DNA of 40,373 bases from CALOCV01 sp942491955. GTDB lineage: Bacteria; Chlamydiota; Chlamydiia; Chlamydiales; CALOCV01. Each line of letters opens with the position of its first letter. Within the stretch, counting starts at the first letter, position 1. Positions 18,031 to 25,816 of the stretch are shown here, piece after piece. The notes beneath the pieces are model-generated. The model was not told where the DNA came from. It was given only the letters and a program-made list of their open reading frames with translations, and did no database searches. Made by a program: the position numbers and the translations under genes. The stretch spans positions 1 to 40,373 of the forward strand of contig CALOCV010000025.1 in assembly GCA_942491955.1 (NCBI GenBank), written 5' to 3'.

Positions 18031-21000
18031 GGGGAATAAAGAATACTCCTCTCTCTCCTTTGGGTTCAATACCGCGGAGAAAAAGATAGAGAACCCCACC
18101 AAAGGGAATGGTGGAGGAAGAGTAGCGTTTCCACGCTTCGGCGTAGAGGGAGGCCTGTAGAGTGTATTGATTCTGTTCCATTGCTTGAGTAAGGGCCTGT
18201 TTCTCGTAGTGCGAAGGAGTTGGCCCGAGCCAATTGGTCTTCCAGTCGAGCAGGTACGTTTTCCCCTGCCATTCGAACGCCATGTCGATCACTCCGTTCC
18301 AATAGACCTCGGTTGATGAACAAAAGAGAAACTCGAGTTCCCGAAAGATCGCATTGGGGGAGATTGCAGCAAGAGAACATGTCTTATCATCCAATGTGAT
18401 TTCTTTCTGGAGAAGCGTATGGAGATGTTCGGCAATCACCTCTTCCCAGCCAGAGAAAGATGGGGGTAGGGGTTGCGATTGGATAAAAGGGAGCAGGGCG
18501 GATTTACTTTCTGTGTAGCGGTAGGAATGGAATGGGATGTGTTCCAAAAGGGCGTGGAGGTAGAGTCCCGTATCGGCTCCGGTGGGAAGGGTGTGGATGG
18601 TCTTTTTTTCTATGGAGAAATTTTTTGGAGGATCTATGGGGATGGTTTCGGTTTTCTGTTCGTGTTCGCGGGCAAATCGAGAAAAGGATCGTTTCTCAAT
18701 GGGAGAGAAACAAAGAGAGGGAGAAGGAGGTTGGTGTAATGGGGGTAAGGGTGTTGGATCTTTTTGTTTTTTGCTGACAACAATGGGCATGTTCCCTATT
18801 TCTTCGTGCGAGATTCCCTGATGGCGTCCCGTATTTTCGAGCCATGCGAGAGTAGCCGTTGGGTTCCATTCGGTCATGCGTTGGTAAAGGGTTTCCAATG
18901 CAGTGACAGGAGGGAGCAAAAAACGGCTTAGAAAGAGTTCTGTGGGAGAGGGGGTTCCTGCTTTAGGAGGGGTGGAATAGGAGGTCCAAACAAGGGGAAG
19001 ATAGAGGCGTTTTTTTGCTCGTGTGAGGGTGACATACCATTGTCGCATCTTTTCGGCATCGACTTCATGGCAATGGGTTTGAAAAATGGACGAAGTGGGA
19101 TCGGTGCAGGGGATGAGTTGTGTCTTCTCGTCTTCTTTTACGGGGAATATCTCTTCTTTTTGGGGCGAGGGAGAGATGACGCCTAATGCAAAAACGACTT
19201 CATATTCGAGTCCTTTGCTGCCGTGCATGGTTTGAATAATAACGCCTTCTTTTGAAGGATCGGGAAGAGAAGATAGGGTATGAGCCTCCTCGACGATGCC
19301 ACGAGCAAAGTCATTGAGGTAATTGAGTATCTCTTCCAAAGAGGCTTGATGTTTTGTGGCAAACGATGAGAGATGATCGATGAGAAGGGAGAGATCGGTG
19401 GCTAGCTCTTCGTCATGTCGCCATAGATGGGTGGCGATTTTTTTCCCTTTCCATTCTGTATGAAGGAGGTGATGGAAGAGGGCGACGACTCCTTTTTGGA
19501 GGAAGGTTTTCTGTAGGGAGAAGAGGAGCTCGACCTTTTTTTCGGCCTCTACTGCGGCATAGAGGTCGATGAGATCGTGGATTGAGACGCAAAAAAATGG
19601 GCCGAGCCACGCTCTTTGCCTTTTCCGTTCGTCGCGTGGAGAGGCGACGGCTTCGAGGATCTCTTTTACAGCATCAACGACAGCGTGTTCAAAAAGCTTC
19701 TCTCTTCGTTGACTAAGACAAGGTATTTCATATTTTTCAAGAAAATCGATGGCGCGCAATGCTTGGTAGCGGTCACGAACGATGAGACAAAAGCTGTGGA
19801 AAGGGAGATTTTCTTTTTGATGTAGGGAGAGGATCTCTTGAGCGATGGCAGGGAGAAGATATGCTTCTTCAATAGCGATAAGGGGGAATCGTCCCATGCG
19901 GTTGGGTTGGGTTTCGATGACCCAGCAGTGAATACCTTTTTTCCCATCGTCAAAGGCTTGTTGCGCTGCTTCTGGAGAGGGGAGAACAGGAGGGTAGGGT
20001 AGAGTGGCGCCTATCTTGGGAAGGGGGATCCATCCGGGAGCGACATCTTCAGAAAAAAGGGCGTTGAGAGCGTGGACGAGTTCGGCAGAGGAGCGGTAGT
20101 TGGTAGAAAGGGAATAGATATTTTCTTTAGGAAAGCGTTGGGCAGCAATAAGATAGGTGTATATATCGGCTCGTCGAAAGGCGTAGATCGACTGTTTTGG
20201 ATCGCCAACGAGATAGAGGAGGGTTGGTTTTTCTGTAAAGAGGCGATCGAAGATCTCCCACTGGCGTGGATCGGTGTCTTGGAATTCATCGATGATCACA
20301 GCGCGGTAGGTGTCGCGCAAAGAGTTGACAAAAGAGGGGATGTCTAAAGCTTCTTGCATTTTAATGAGAAGATCATCGAATTCGATCCTCTCCTCTTTTT
20401 CCCGATAGAGAAGGAGATGTTTCTGAGCTGCTGAGGCGATATGGGCCATCATAGAAGGAGGAGAGGCAATCCGTTGCCAGAAAGGGAGCCAGACGTGTTG
20501 CAACTGCTTTTCCCATTCGGGAAACTGGGGCAGGGGGGGTGTTTTCCCCTTCTTGCAGAGAGTGGGTGCGAAGACGTCGAGCCAGGGGATGCCTGTTCGA
20601 AGGAATTGGGTGAAGCTTGGTTCATTGGCGGGTTCACTGAGATAGGAGAAGAAGTGTTCCATCTCTTGTTCGATCTCTTGCTTGGTTCGTGTTCCAGGAG
20701 GTTTTTTATAAGACGGAATGCGGAGTTGGTACTCTTCGCGAAGTAGGGCAACGGGGGGAGAGGTTTTTTTGATCTCTTTCCATTCAGCAAGGGCGTTGGC
20801 ATAAGAGAGACCGGGCTGTAGAGGGATGTTTTTATCGAGCAGACGAAGTAATTCTTCTTCGAATTTTTCCAATCCTTTTTTTGTTTGGAGGAGCAGGTCA
20901 ATTTGTGTCTGGGAGATGAAAGGGGGACGCAACTCCGTACGGAAAAAATCGCGTAGCAATCGTCGTTTTTCTCGATTGGATAGAGGAGTTTCTAGAGAAA

Positions 21001-21433
21001 ACAGTCTTCCCTCTTGTTGCAAAGCATGGGCGCAAAAAGCGTGAATGGTAAAAATTTGTGCATTTGAGAAAAGAGCGATCGCTCGTTCGATGCGTTGTTT
21101 TACTTCGAGAATGGCTTGTTCGCCCTGTTCACAGAAGGGGAGGAAATAGTCTGGGAAGGGGGGATGGGAGGCGTGACATAGGGATTTTTGGCAAAGGTCG
21201 TGCAGCGATAGGAGCTTGGCATGGATCCTTTGTGAGAGATCGGCTGCCGCTTCTTTTGTGAATGTGACGACGAGAATTTGTTCTAGTTGGAGAGGTGAGT
21301 TATGCGCATCAAAACAAAGGAGGCGGGAGACGATGTTTTCAATGGAGAACGTTTTTCCCGTTCCTGCAGAGGCTTCGAGAAGAAGAGAGCGGTGGATGTC
21401 CGTTTTGTGGGAGAGAACATCAAAGCTTTGCAT
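18002..21433 (-). CDS. recB: Exodeoxyribonuclease V beta subunit RecB
   Basis: This 1143-residue protein carries a UvrD/Rep-type helicase and a C-terminal nuclease. Walker A is SLLLEASAGTGKTFSIENIV (residues 16-35), Walker B AVIIDEFQDTDPRQWEIFDR, motif III LLYLVGDPKQSIYAFRRADI, and motif VI WYVTLTRAKKRLYLPL. Near residue 1065 the RecB nuclease signature reads VIDMAFEWQGKTYLLDWKTN, with the metal-binding Asp and the Asp-Trp-Lys core. RecB is the 3'-5' motor and the only nuclease of the complex. Normally it follows recC with overlapping codons; here about 5.9 kb separates them. Its first 29 codons and 40 bases of leader are duplicated at 25691-25816, and the codons again at 27326-27412. Residue 13 is His here, but Arg in both partial copies. 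Confidence 0.95.
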   Translation of the reverse strand: MQSFDVLSHKTDIHRSLLLEASAGTGKTFSIENIVSRLLCFDAHNSPLQLEQILVVTFTKEAAADLSQRIHAKLLSLHDLCQKSLCHASHPPFPDYFLPFCEQGEQAILEVKQRIERAIALFSNAQIFTIHAFCAHALQQEGRLFSLETPLSNREKRRLLRDFFRTELRPPFISQTQIDLLLQTKKGLEKFEEELLRLLDKNIPLQPGLSYANALAEWKEIKKTSPPVALLREEYQLRIPSYKKPPGTRTKQEIEQEMEHFFSYLSEPANEPSFTQFLRTGIPWLDVFAPTLCKKGKTPPLPQFPEWEKQLQHVWLPFWQRIASPPSMMAHIASAAQKHLLLYREKEERIEFDDLLIKMQEALDIPSFVNSLRDTYRAVIIDEFQDTDPRQWEIFDRLFTEKPTLLYLVGDPKQSIYAFRRADIYTYLIAAQRFPKENIYSLSTNYRSSAELVHALNALFSEDVAPGWIPLPKIGATLPYPPVLPSPEAAQQAFDDGKKGIHCWVIETQPNRMGRFPLIAIEEAYLLPAIAQEILSLHQKENLPFHSFCLIVRDRYQALRAIDFLEKYEIPCLSQRREKLFEHAVVDAVKEILEAVASPRDERKRQRAWLGPFFCVSIHDLIDLYAAVEAEKKVELLFSLQKTFLQKGVVALFHHLLHTEWKGKKIATHLWRHDEELATDLSLLIDHLSSFATKHQASLEEILNYLNDFARGIVEEAHTLSSLPDPSKEGVIIQTMHGSKGLEYEVVFALGVISPSPQKEEIFPVKEDEKTQLIPCTDPTSSIFQTHCHEVDAEKMRQWYVTLTRAKKRLYLPLVWTSYSTPPKAGTPSPTELFLSRFLLPPVTALETLYQRMTEWNPTATLAWLENTGRHQGISHEEIGNMPIVVSKKQKDPTPLPPLHQPPSPSLCFSPIEKRSFSRFAREHEQKTETIPIDPPKNFSIEKKTIHTLPTGADTGLYLHALLEHIPFHSYRYTESKSALLPFIQSQPLPPSFSGWEEVIAEHLHTLLQKEITLDDKTCSLAAISPNAIFRELEFLFCSSTEVYWNGVIDMAFEWQGKTYLLDWKTNWLGPTPSHYEKQALTQAMEQNQYTLQASLYAEAWKRYSSSTIPFGGVLYLFLRGIEPKGERGVFFIPHDAITPLPT

Positions 21434-21472
21434 GAGGAATCAACATACCGTTTAGAGAAGTGTTTTTTATAA
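21347..21472 (-). repeat. recB 5'-end repeat, copy A (in the intact recB)
   Basis: These 126 bases comprise recB codons 1-29 and the 39 bases before the start codon. They match copy B at 25691-25816 with only two differences. Copy A continues into the full recB. Its upstream end supplies the stop codon of the alpha/beta hydrolase gene. Confidence 0.95.
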
Positions 21473-22390
21473 ATATCCGTCTGGTTCTGGAGGTGAGAAC
21501 TGTTCAATCCATGTTGCAGTTTTTTCCATTACTTCTTGATTACATGCAATATCCAGGTGTTTAACCCCTTTAATGATTTGGATGACATCTTCATTATTAG
21601 GTTGCATAACATTTTGAAATTGATAAGGGTCGTTAGCTTCATCATTTGCACCTACAAACATAATAAATCTGTTTTTAAGTGCCTTAATATCATTTTGGTA
21701 TACTCGACGTGGATGATAGGAACTATTAAGATTAAAGGAATAAGAAAGAGTTTCCTTTCCATTACGATATTTTTTTGGCATGTTAAAGCAGATCACACGT
21801 GTATGATTCAAACATTTTATTTCAAAAAAATTCAGAATAGAGAGCGCTATTATCTTTACAATAGAAACTATTGCCCATCCGCCTGCAGTTCCCTTGCGCA
21901 TCGTAGGAGCTGTAGGAATCGCAGGAGATAAAAGAACGTATCCCGTAGCTAAATTCCCATGCGGACCTCCTGCAAAGCGAATTGCTAACCCTCCACCACT
22001 TGAATGTCCGATTAAATAAATTTTTTTATTCTGTAGTTGCAGATGATAGATCAAATCATAAAGATCGTCTTCAAGTTGACCTATGTAACTACAATCACCA
22101 CGAGCAGTTCCTGAGGCATAATGACCTCGTAGATTAGGGATGATAACTTGACCTACTTCCTTTTTTAAGGATAAATACTTAGCAAAAGCATGAAGATACT
22201 CCCCGTGAGCACTTGAACCGTGAAGGAGGATCATGGCTTTTCCTGTTTCATGATAATCATAAAAACGAAAACTCAAAGAAGCTCCATCTCTAGCTTTGAA
22301 ATGGTTAAGAAGAGGAGTTTCTTTTTCGAAGCTAGGTAACGAATCAAAATCAAATACACTCATGCCGCTAGAGCCCTCTACATTTTTCAT
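21467..22390 (-). CDS. Alpha/beta hydrolase (lysophospholipase/serine esterase type)
   Basis: This 307-residue protein has the alpha/beta hydrolase order: oxyanion region KAMILLHGSSAHGEYLHAFA (about residues 51-70), nucleophile elbow KKIYLIGHSSGGGLAIRF (GxSxG, Ser at about 129), an acid in VGANDEANDPYQFQNV, and the catalytic His in IKGVKHLDIACN. A hydrophobic stretch near residues 165-190 may contact membrane. I see no cleavable signal. It probably cleaves an ester or lipid; the substrate is unknown. The ATG at 22390 and one nine codons later (MSVFDFD, preceded by GAGGG) are both possible starts. The last codons and TAA lie at the edge of the recB 5'-end repeat, so the gene belongs to the accessory block inserted between recC and recB. 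GC is lower than in recB. Confidence 0.85.
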   Translation of the reverse strand: MKNVEGSSGMSVFDFDSLPSFEKETPLLNHFKARDGASLSFRFYDYHETGKAMILLHGSSAHGEYLHAFAKYLSLKKEVGQVIIPNLRGHYASGTARGDCSYIGQLEDDLYDLIYHLQLQNKKIYLIGHSSGGGLAIRFAGGPHGNLATGYVLLSPAIPTAPTMRKGTAGGWAIVSIVKIIALSILNFFEIKCLNHTRVICFNMPKKYRNGKETLSYSFNLNSSYHPRRVYQNDIKALKNRFIMFVGANDEANDPYQFQNVMQPNNEDVIQIIKGVKHLDIACNQEVMEKTATWIEQFSPPEPDGYL

Positions 22391-22615
22391 GCAATTTCCG
22401 TGATTTAAAGGATTAAGTCATAACACAATGCTGCTTAGAATTCACTCAAAACCTGCCTGAGTCAGTCATTTCTGTGGTAATTATGCTGCGCCTTAAGATG
22501 AGGAATGCCGCGAAAAGGGTGGAATCCTGACAAAAGTTCTGACATAACACTCTTTGTTGTTGTGAGAAGAGCATTATATCAGAATGAAACAACTGACTTT
22601 AAGTCAGTTAAGTAA
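22391..22615. other. Intergenic segment with a palindrome, no gene
   Basis: No coding or RNA gene is visible. At 22591-22609 a palindrome with nine-base arms, AACTGACTT and AAGTCAGTT around one base, lies directly beyond the 3' end of the tRNA-like sequence on the minus strand. No T-run follows. Confidence 0.6.
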
Positions 22616-22691
22616 TTGGACAACCTGGATTTGAACCAGCGACCGACGGGTGATGGGGGCGGGAGAATACCAACTGAACCAACACCATCCA
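22616..22691 (-). pseudogene. Decayed tRNA-like sequence
   Basis: On the minus strand this 74-76-base stretch starts TGGATGG and ends TTGTCCA, which pair over seven positions with several G-U pairs. It contains a D-loop-like TCAGTTGGTA and a T-arm CTGGTTCAAATCCAG. The expected anticodon stem (CTCCCGCC...CACCCGTCGG) does not pair and the D-arm carries about three extra bases, so a functional tRNA is unlikely and no amino acid can be assigned. Its place at the edge of the AbiE-1 module suggests a remnant of an old integration site. Chance resemblance is possible. Confidence 0.4.
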
Positions 22692-22807
22692 ACCGCTATG
22701 AATGATAGGGTAAATCATTTGAAAGTAAAATGCTACTGGTTTTTGTTCGTTAATGATGGATAAATAGATCCATCGTTGCACTGTCGGTGTACCGTGAAAA
22801 TTTTTTC

Positions 22808-22836
22808 TTGACAAACCCTTTAATTTTGGATAATAA
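22808..22836 (+). promoter_or_regulatory. Promoter of the first abiE operon
   Basis: TTGACA (22808-22813) and TAATAA (22831-22836) are spaced by exactly 17 bases, a near-consensus sigma-70 promoter 39 bases upstream of the abiEi start at 22875. Confidence 0.7.
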
Positions 22837-22840
22837 TGTA

Positions 22841-22860
22841 GGTAAATATAAGAATTTACC
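22841..22860. promoter_or_regulatory. Candidate AbiEi operator
   Basis: GGTAAATATAAGAATTTACC is an inverted repeat with arms GGTAAAT/ATTTACC lying over the expected start point, just after the -10. AbiEi antitoxins are known to repress their own operon by binding inverted repeats, so this is the natural candidate site. Confidence 0.5.
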
Positions 22861-22874
22861 GACGTATCTATCCC

Positions 22875-23483
22875 ATGAAAGCTAAAATAAAACAGGCTAT
22901 TGAGATATTTGAGAAGAACCAAGGAATTCTCAGAACCCATGAGTGCATTAAATTGGGTATACACCCACGTGTCTTGTATAAAATGAGAGATCAGGGGATT
23001 TTGGAGCAACTAGCAAGAGGTGTTTATCGTCTGACGACAATCCCTGACTTTTCTGAGCCCGACCTCGTCCTCGTCTCAAAAAAGATACCTCATGGCGTCG
23101 TCTGTTTAATTTCAGCTCTAGCCTATTATGGGATAACTACACAAGTCCCTCACTTTGTTTATATTGCAATCCCTGTCAAATCCAGAAAACCAAAGCTTGA
23201 CTATCCTCCAATACGATACTTCTGGTACTCTGACAAAGTTTATCAAACGGGGATCGAAACGATAGATATGGGTGGTTATCCTGTCAAAATATTTAATATA
23301 GAAAAGACTCTTGCAGATTGCATCAAGTTCCGAAACAAAATCGGTATGGATGTTGTCATTGAAGCTTTGAAAATATATTGGCACGAGAAGAAAACAAATA
23401 TGGACAAACTTTACGAATATGCCAAAGTCAATCGTGTTGAAAAAATCCTTCAACCGATTATGGAAACAATTGTGAGTCAATGA
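22875..23483 (+). CDS. abiEi: AbiEi-family antitoxin (first pair)
   Basis: This 202-residue protein has an N-terminal winged helix, ILRTHECIKLGIHPRVLYKM followed by LEQLARGVYRL (about residues 18-50), the usual AbiEi start. The antitoxin C-terminal domain contains VVCLISALAYYGIT and IFNIEKTLADCIKFRNKIGM (about 138-157). AbiEi represses the operon through its winged helix and neutralises the AbiEii toxin, giving a type IV toxin-antitoxin pair linked to abortive phage infection. It ends two bases before abiEii, with its own promoter and candidate operator upstream. It shares little visible sequence with the second AbiEi at 26657-27259, so the two pairs are not recent copies. Confidence 0.87.
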   Translation: MKAKIKQAIEIFEKNQGILRTHECIKLGIHPRVLYKMRDQGILEQLARGVYRLTTIPDFSEPDLVLVSKKIPHGVVCLISALAYYGITTQVPHFVYIAIPVKSRKPKLDYPPIRYFWYSDKVYQTGIETIDMGGYPVKIFNIEKTLADCIKFRNKIGMDVVIEALKIYWHEKKTNMDKLYEYAKVNRVEKILQPIMETIVSQ

Positions 23484-23484
23484 A

Positions 23485-24360
23485 ATGGAACAGTCAAAGA
23501 GAAATCTATCAGAATCCGTTTATAATCGTTTAAAAAACATAGCACGGCAAAAAAAGAGACCTGTTCAAGAGATTTTTAAGTACTATGTAATGGAAAGATT
23601 TCTATACCGGTTAAGTGTCTCACCTCACCAAAATGCTTTCTTTCTCAAAGGCGGCTTGATGCTAATGGTTTGGGATCCCCATAGCCATCGAGCAACGGTT
23701 GACATTGATCTCCTTGCAAAAACATCAAATACAATTGAGAATCTCGAAAATATCATCACTGATATTTGTACCTTTGAAGTTAACCCGGATGGTATTCAAT
23801 TTTCGACTCATCCTCTGAAAATTAGAGAAGCACAAGTAGAATCAGAATATCATGGACTAAGCGCATCATTTACAGCACAACTTTTTTCAGCAAAACTACC
23901 CATGCGTATCGACTTCGGATTTAGTGATGCTATCTTCCCAAAACCATCTATTGTGAAGTATCCTGTGCTGTTAGATTTTCCTCAGCCAAAGTTAAAAGGA
24001 TATACTCCACAAACCTTAATTGCTGAAAAATTTGAATCCATCGTCCGGCTCGGGCTTGCCAATACAAGGATGAAGGATTTTTACGATATTTGGTTGATAT
24101 CACAGCAATTCCCTTTGGACCAAACGGAACTTTTTACCATTGTTGAAAAGGTGTTAAAGCGACGTGATACCGATATTGAAGATATTCCAAAGGCATTTAC
24201 TGAGGCCTTTTACGATAACTCTAGCAAAATTGAGAAATGGAAAAGTTTCCTAAAGGACATATCTCGCGAATATATCCCCCTCGAAAAAGTCATCTTTGAC
24301 TTGAAAAAACAATTTGAAGGCCTCTTATCCAAAAATAATGGTAAAAGGCATTCGACATAA
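23485..24360 (+). CDS. abiEii: AbiEii-family nucleotidyltransferase toxin (first pair)
   Basis: This 291-residue protein shows the four AbiEii motifs: KGGLMLMVWDPHSHRATVDI ending in DxD (motif I, about residues 53-74), a second acidic motif with RIDFGFSD, TLIAEKFESIVRLGLANTRM (motif III), and KDFYDIWLIS (motif IV). All expected catalytic residues are present, so the toxin should be active. AbiEii/MenT-type enzymes transfer nucleotides, in characterised cases to tRNA, and stop growth. The gene lies one base after abiEi. It ends 13 bases before a MITE. The pair sits in the accessory block between recB and recC. Confidence 0.9.
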   Translation: MEQSKRNLSESVYNRLKNIARQKKRPVQEIFKYYVMERFLYRLSVSPHQNAFFLKGGLMLMVWDPHSHRATVDIDLLAKTSNTIENLENIITDICTFEVNPDGIQFSTHPLKIREAQVESEYHGLSASFTAQLFSAKLPMRIDFGFSDAIFPKPSIVKYPVLLDFPQPKLKGYTPQTLIAEKFESIVRLGLANTRMKDFYDIWLISQQFPLDQTELFTIVEKVLKRRDTDIEDIPKAFTEAFYDNSSKIEKWKSFLKDISREYIPLEKVIFDLKKQFEGLLSKNNGKRHST

Positions 24361-24371
24361 TTAGAGTCAAC

Positions 24372-24536
24372 TAGGGCGTGTCATCAATTGGATGAATTTG
24401 TAGATCGTGGTAGATGATTTGACGATGGATCGTGTGGAAGCCGAAGCAAACTGTAATCGTTAGCGAGGCTGAACACGATTTATCGTCAAATTAGATACCG
24501 TAAGATGCACTTTTAGACGATTGATGACACGCCCTA
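24372..24536 (+). mobile_element. IS630-like MITE, copy 1
   Basis: This is a 161-base element flanked by TA, with terminal inverted repeats GGGCGTGTCATCAAT/ATTGATGACACGCCC and no coding capacity. A 162-base copy lies in inverse orientation at 32577-32742 and is nearly identical. TA duplication and lack of a transposase fit a MITE moved by a Tc1/mariner (IS630) transposase encoded elsewhere. Confidence 0.85.
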
Positions 24537-24563
24537 ATGTCTAAGAACCTGTTTAAAATCTTT

Positions 24564-25082
24564 TTAAAAAAGAACTACAAATGCTAAGACTACCATAGTT
24601 AAGCTAGTATTTAGCTTTCTTTCACAGTTTTTCCATAATCTTCTACACTTTTCAAGCCAGCTAAAAGAACGTTCCACAACCCATCTTTTGGGAATCACTT
24701 TAAAAGTATGCAATTCATTTCTCTTGGCTATTTCTACTGGACAACCCAATATCTCTTGAATACCATCTGAAAATGGTTCTCCAGAGTATCCTCCATCAGC
24801 TAAAACGTTTTTTACTTCAGATAAAAAACTCTTCTTCAATGAACATGCTTCTAGCGCTCCTTTCCTATCTGTAATATTTGCTGTAGTTATATGAATTGCA
24901 TGAGGTAATCCTTGGGTGTCTACAGCGATGTGTCGTTTTATCCCTGAAATTTTTTTTCCTGCATCATACCCTTTACTCTCAGCTGTATCGGTATTTTTAA
25001 CGCTTTGCGCATCAATTATTATAAAACTGGTTTTCTCTTTCCGACCATTGTTTTGTCGGACCTCTCCAACCATTCTCAGCAA
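24564..25082 (-). pseudogene. IS5-family transposase, DDE domain, 5' truncated
   Basis: The 172-residue open stretch holds the catalytic half: FIIIDAQSVKNTDTAESKGY with the first Asp, KKISGIKRHIAVDTQGLP, VKNVLADGGYSGEPFSDGI with the second Asp, and RWVVERSFSWLEKCRRLWKN with the catalytic Glu. The C-terminus is STMVVLAF-like (TSLTMVVLAFVVLF). The N-terminal DNA-binding half is missing because the GxxExxY unit abuts at about 25086. A matching N-terminus exists as a separate remnant at 25389-25586. Confidence 0.8.
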
Positions 25083-25085
25083 TAA

Positions 25086-25371
25086 AAACTACCACAGAGC
25101 CCACAGAGAGCACAGAGAGAGGGTTATATTTTCATTCGACGAATGCCTTCTACCAATCGTTTCACATTAAAATTGATCAGCAATCCTCGAGCACAAGTTC
25201 CATAGAGCTTTAAATAAGATAGTCGTTGTGCTTCGTGTATTAGAGCTATTCCATTCACAGATTTAATTTCTATAATTACCTGATCCTCTACAACTTCTTC
25301 AGACATTTCTGGATGCACTAAACAATCTATATGTCCTCCCTCTGTGTTCTCTGTGGGCTCTGTGGTAGTTT
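25086..25371 (-). mobile_element. GxxExxY gene fragment within 37-base inverted repeats
   Basis: AAACTACCACAGAGCCCACA and the following AGA-rich bases (25086-25122) recur inverted at 25335-25371 with two or three mismatches. The 285-base unit between and including them holds only the GxxExxY fragment and sits inside an IS5 remnant. ACCACAGAG-type repeats often accompany GxxExxY genes in other genomes, as I recall. Confidence 0.65.
25124..25318 (-). pseudogene. GxxExxY protein, C-terminal fragment
   Basis: The 64 codons read VVEDQVIIEIKSVNGIALIH followed by EAQRLSYLKLYGTCARGLLI and NFNVKRLVEGIRRM. This is the C-terminal half of the GxxExxY family (PD-(D/E)XK-like fold; IEIKS carries the Glu-x-Lys core). 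The N-terminal GxxExxY motif itself is absent, so the gene is truncated. Its function is unknown; family members commonly occur as orphan genes within repeats. Confidence 0.65.
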
Positions 25372-25388
25372 ATTTTCTAAAAACTCGT

Positions 25389-25586
25389 TCAAAACTGTTT
25401 TACGAATAAAACGACAAAAGCAAGGATGACCATATGTAAACTGGTTTTTCAAACATATGAAATGCCACAAATTACATCATATAAGTCGACCGCTCTAGGA
25501 CGTGTTTTTTTTCTTGCAGATTCCAGAAGAGGTTTAATTTTGTTAAACTGTTCACGATCCATATCGCTAGGATAGCAATGGGGCAT
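25389..25586 (-). pseudogene. IS5-family transposase, internally deleted remnant
   Basis: From the ATG at 25586 the frame gives YPSDMDREQFNKIKPLLESA, then RAVDLYDVICGISYV, the N-terminal domain of IS5 transposases. A TGA follows, and then in the same frame TSLHMVILAFVVLF, which is the transposase C-terminus. Almost all of the catalytic domain is deleted. Degenerate terminal repeats (CTAAAAACTCGTTC near 25376 and GAACCTG at 25653) bound it, making it a MITE-like derivative. Confidence 0.65.
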
Positions 25587-25690
25587 AAAATACCTACAAT
25601 TGTCTTGGAAAATAATTGTTTATACAGGATTAGAAAGATTTTAAACAGGTTCTAAGACTTTCCTTAACAAATGCAGGTGTTAGACTTAAA

Positions 25691-25816
25691 GAACGTTTTT
25701 CCCGTTCCTGCAGAGGCTTCGAGAAGAAGAGAACGGCGGATGTCCGTTTTGTGGGAGAGAACATCAAAGCTTTGCATGAGGAATCAACATACCGTTTAGA
25801 GAAGTGTTTTTTATAA
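25691..25816 (-). repeat. recB 5'-end repeat, copy B (truncated recB start plus leader)
   Basis: The 126 bases match copy A at 21347-21472 with two differences and include the recB start codon (25777) and its 39-base leader. Beyond codon 29 the sequence changes to TTTAAG (minus strand), exactly as in copy C. The leader also encodes the last codons of the second abiEii. Confidence 0.95.

Larger units (their letters stand above)
24541..25656 (-). mobile_element. Nested IS5-family remnant (IS1031-like)
   Basis: Terminal inverted repeats GAACCTGTTTAAAATCTTT lie at 24544-24563 and, inverted, at 25634-25653, flanked by TAA on both sides, a 3-base duplication of the IS1031 kind. Inside are a truncated transposase (24564-25082), a GxxExxY unit with its own inverted repeats (25086-25371), and an internally deleted second IS derivative (about 25374-25655). 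Confidence 0.7.

Noticed and set aside
18473..18821. Plus-strand frames opposite recB
   Set aside because: They are opposite a conserved recB region and are Gly/Phe/Arg-rich with no recognisable motifs.
21434..21475. A strong promoter for recB in its present leader
   Set aside because: Only a TATAAA-like box is visible, with no well-spaced -35 box, so I did not annotate a promoter.
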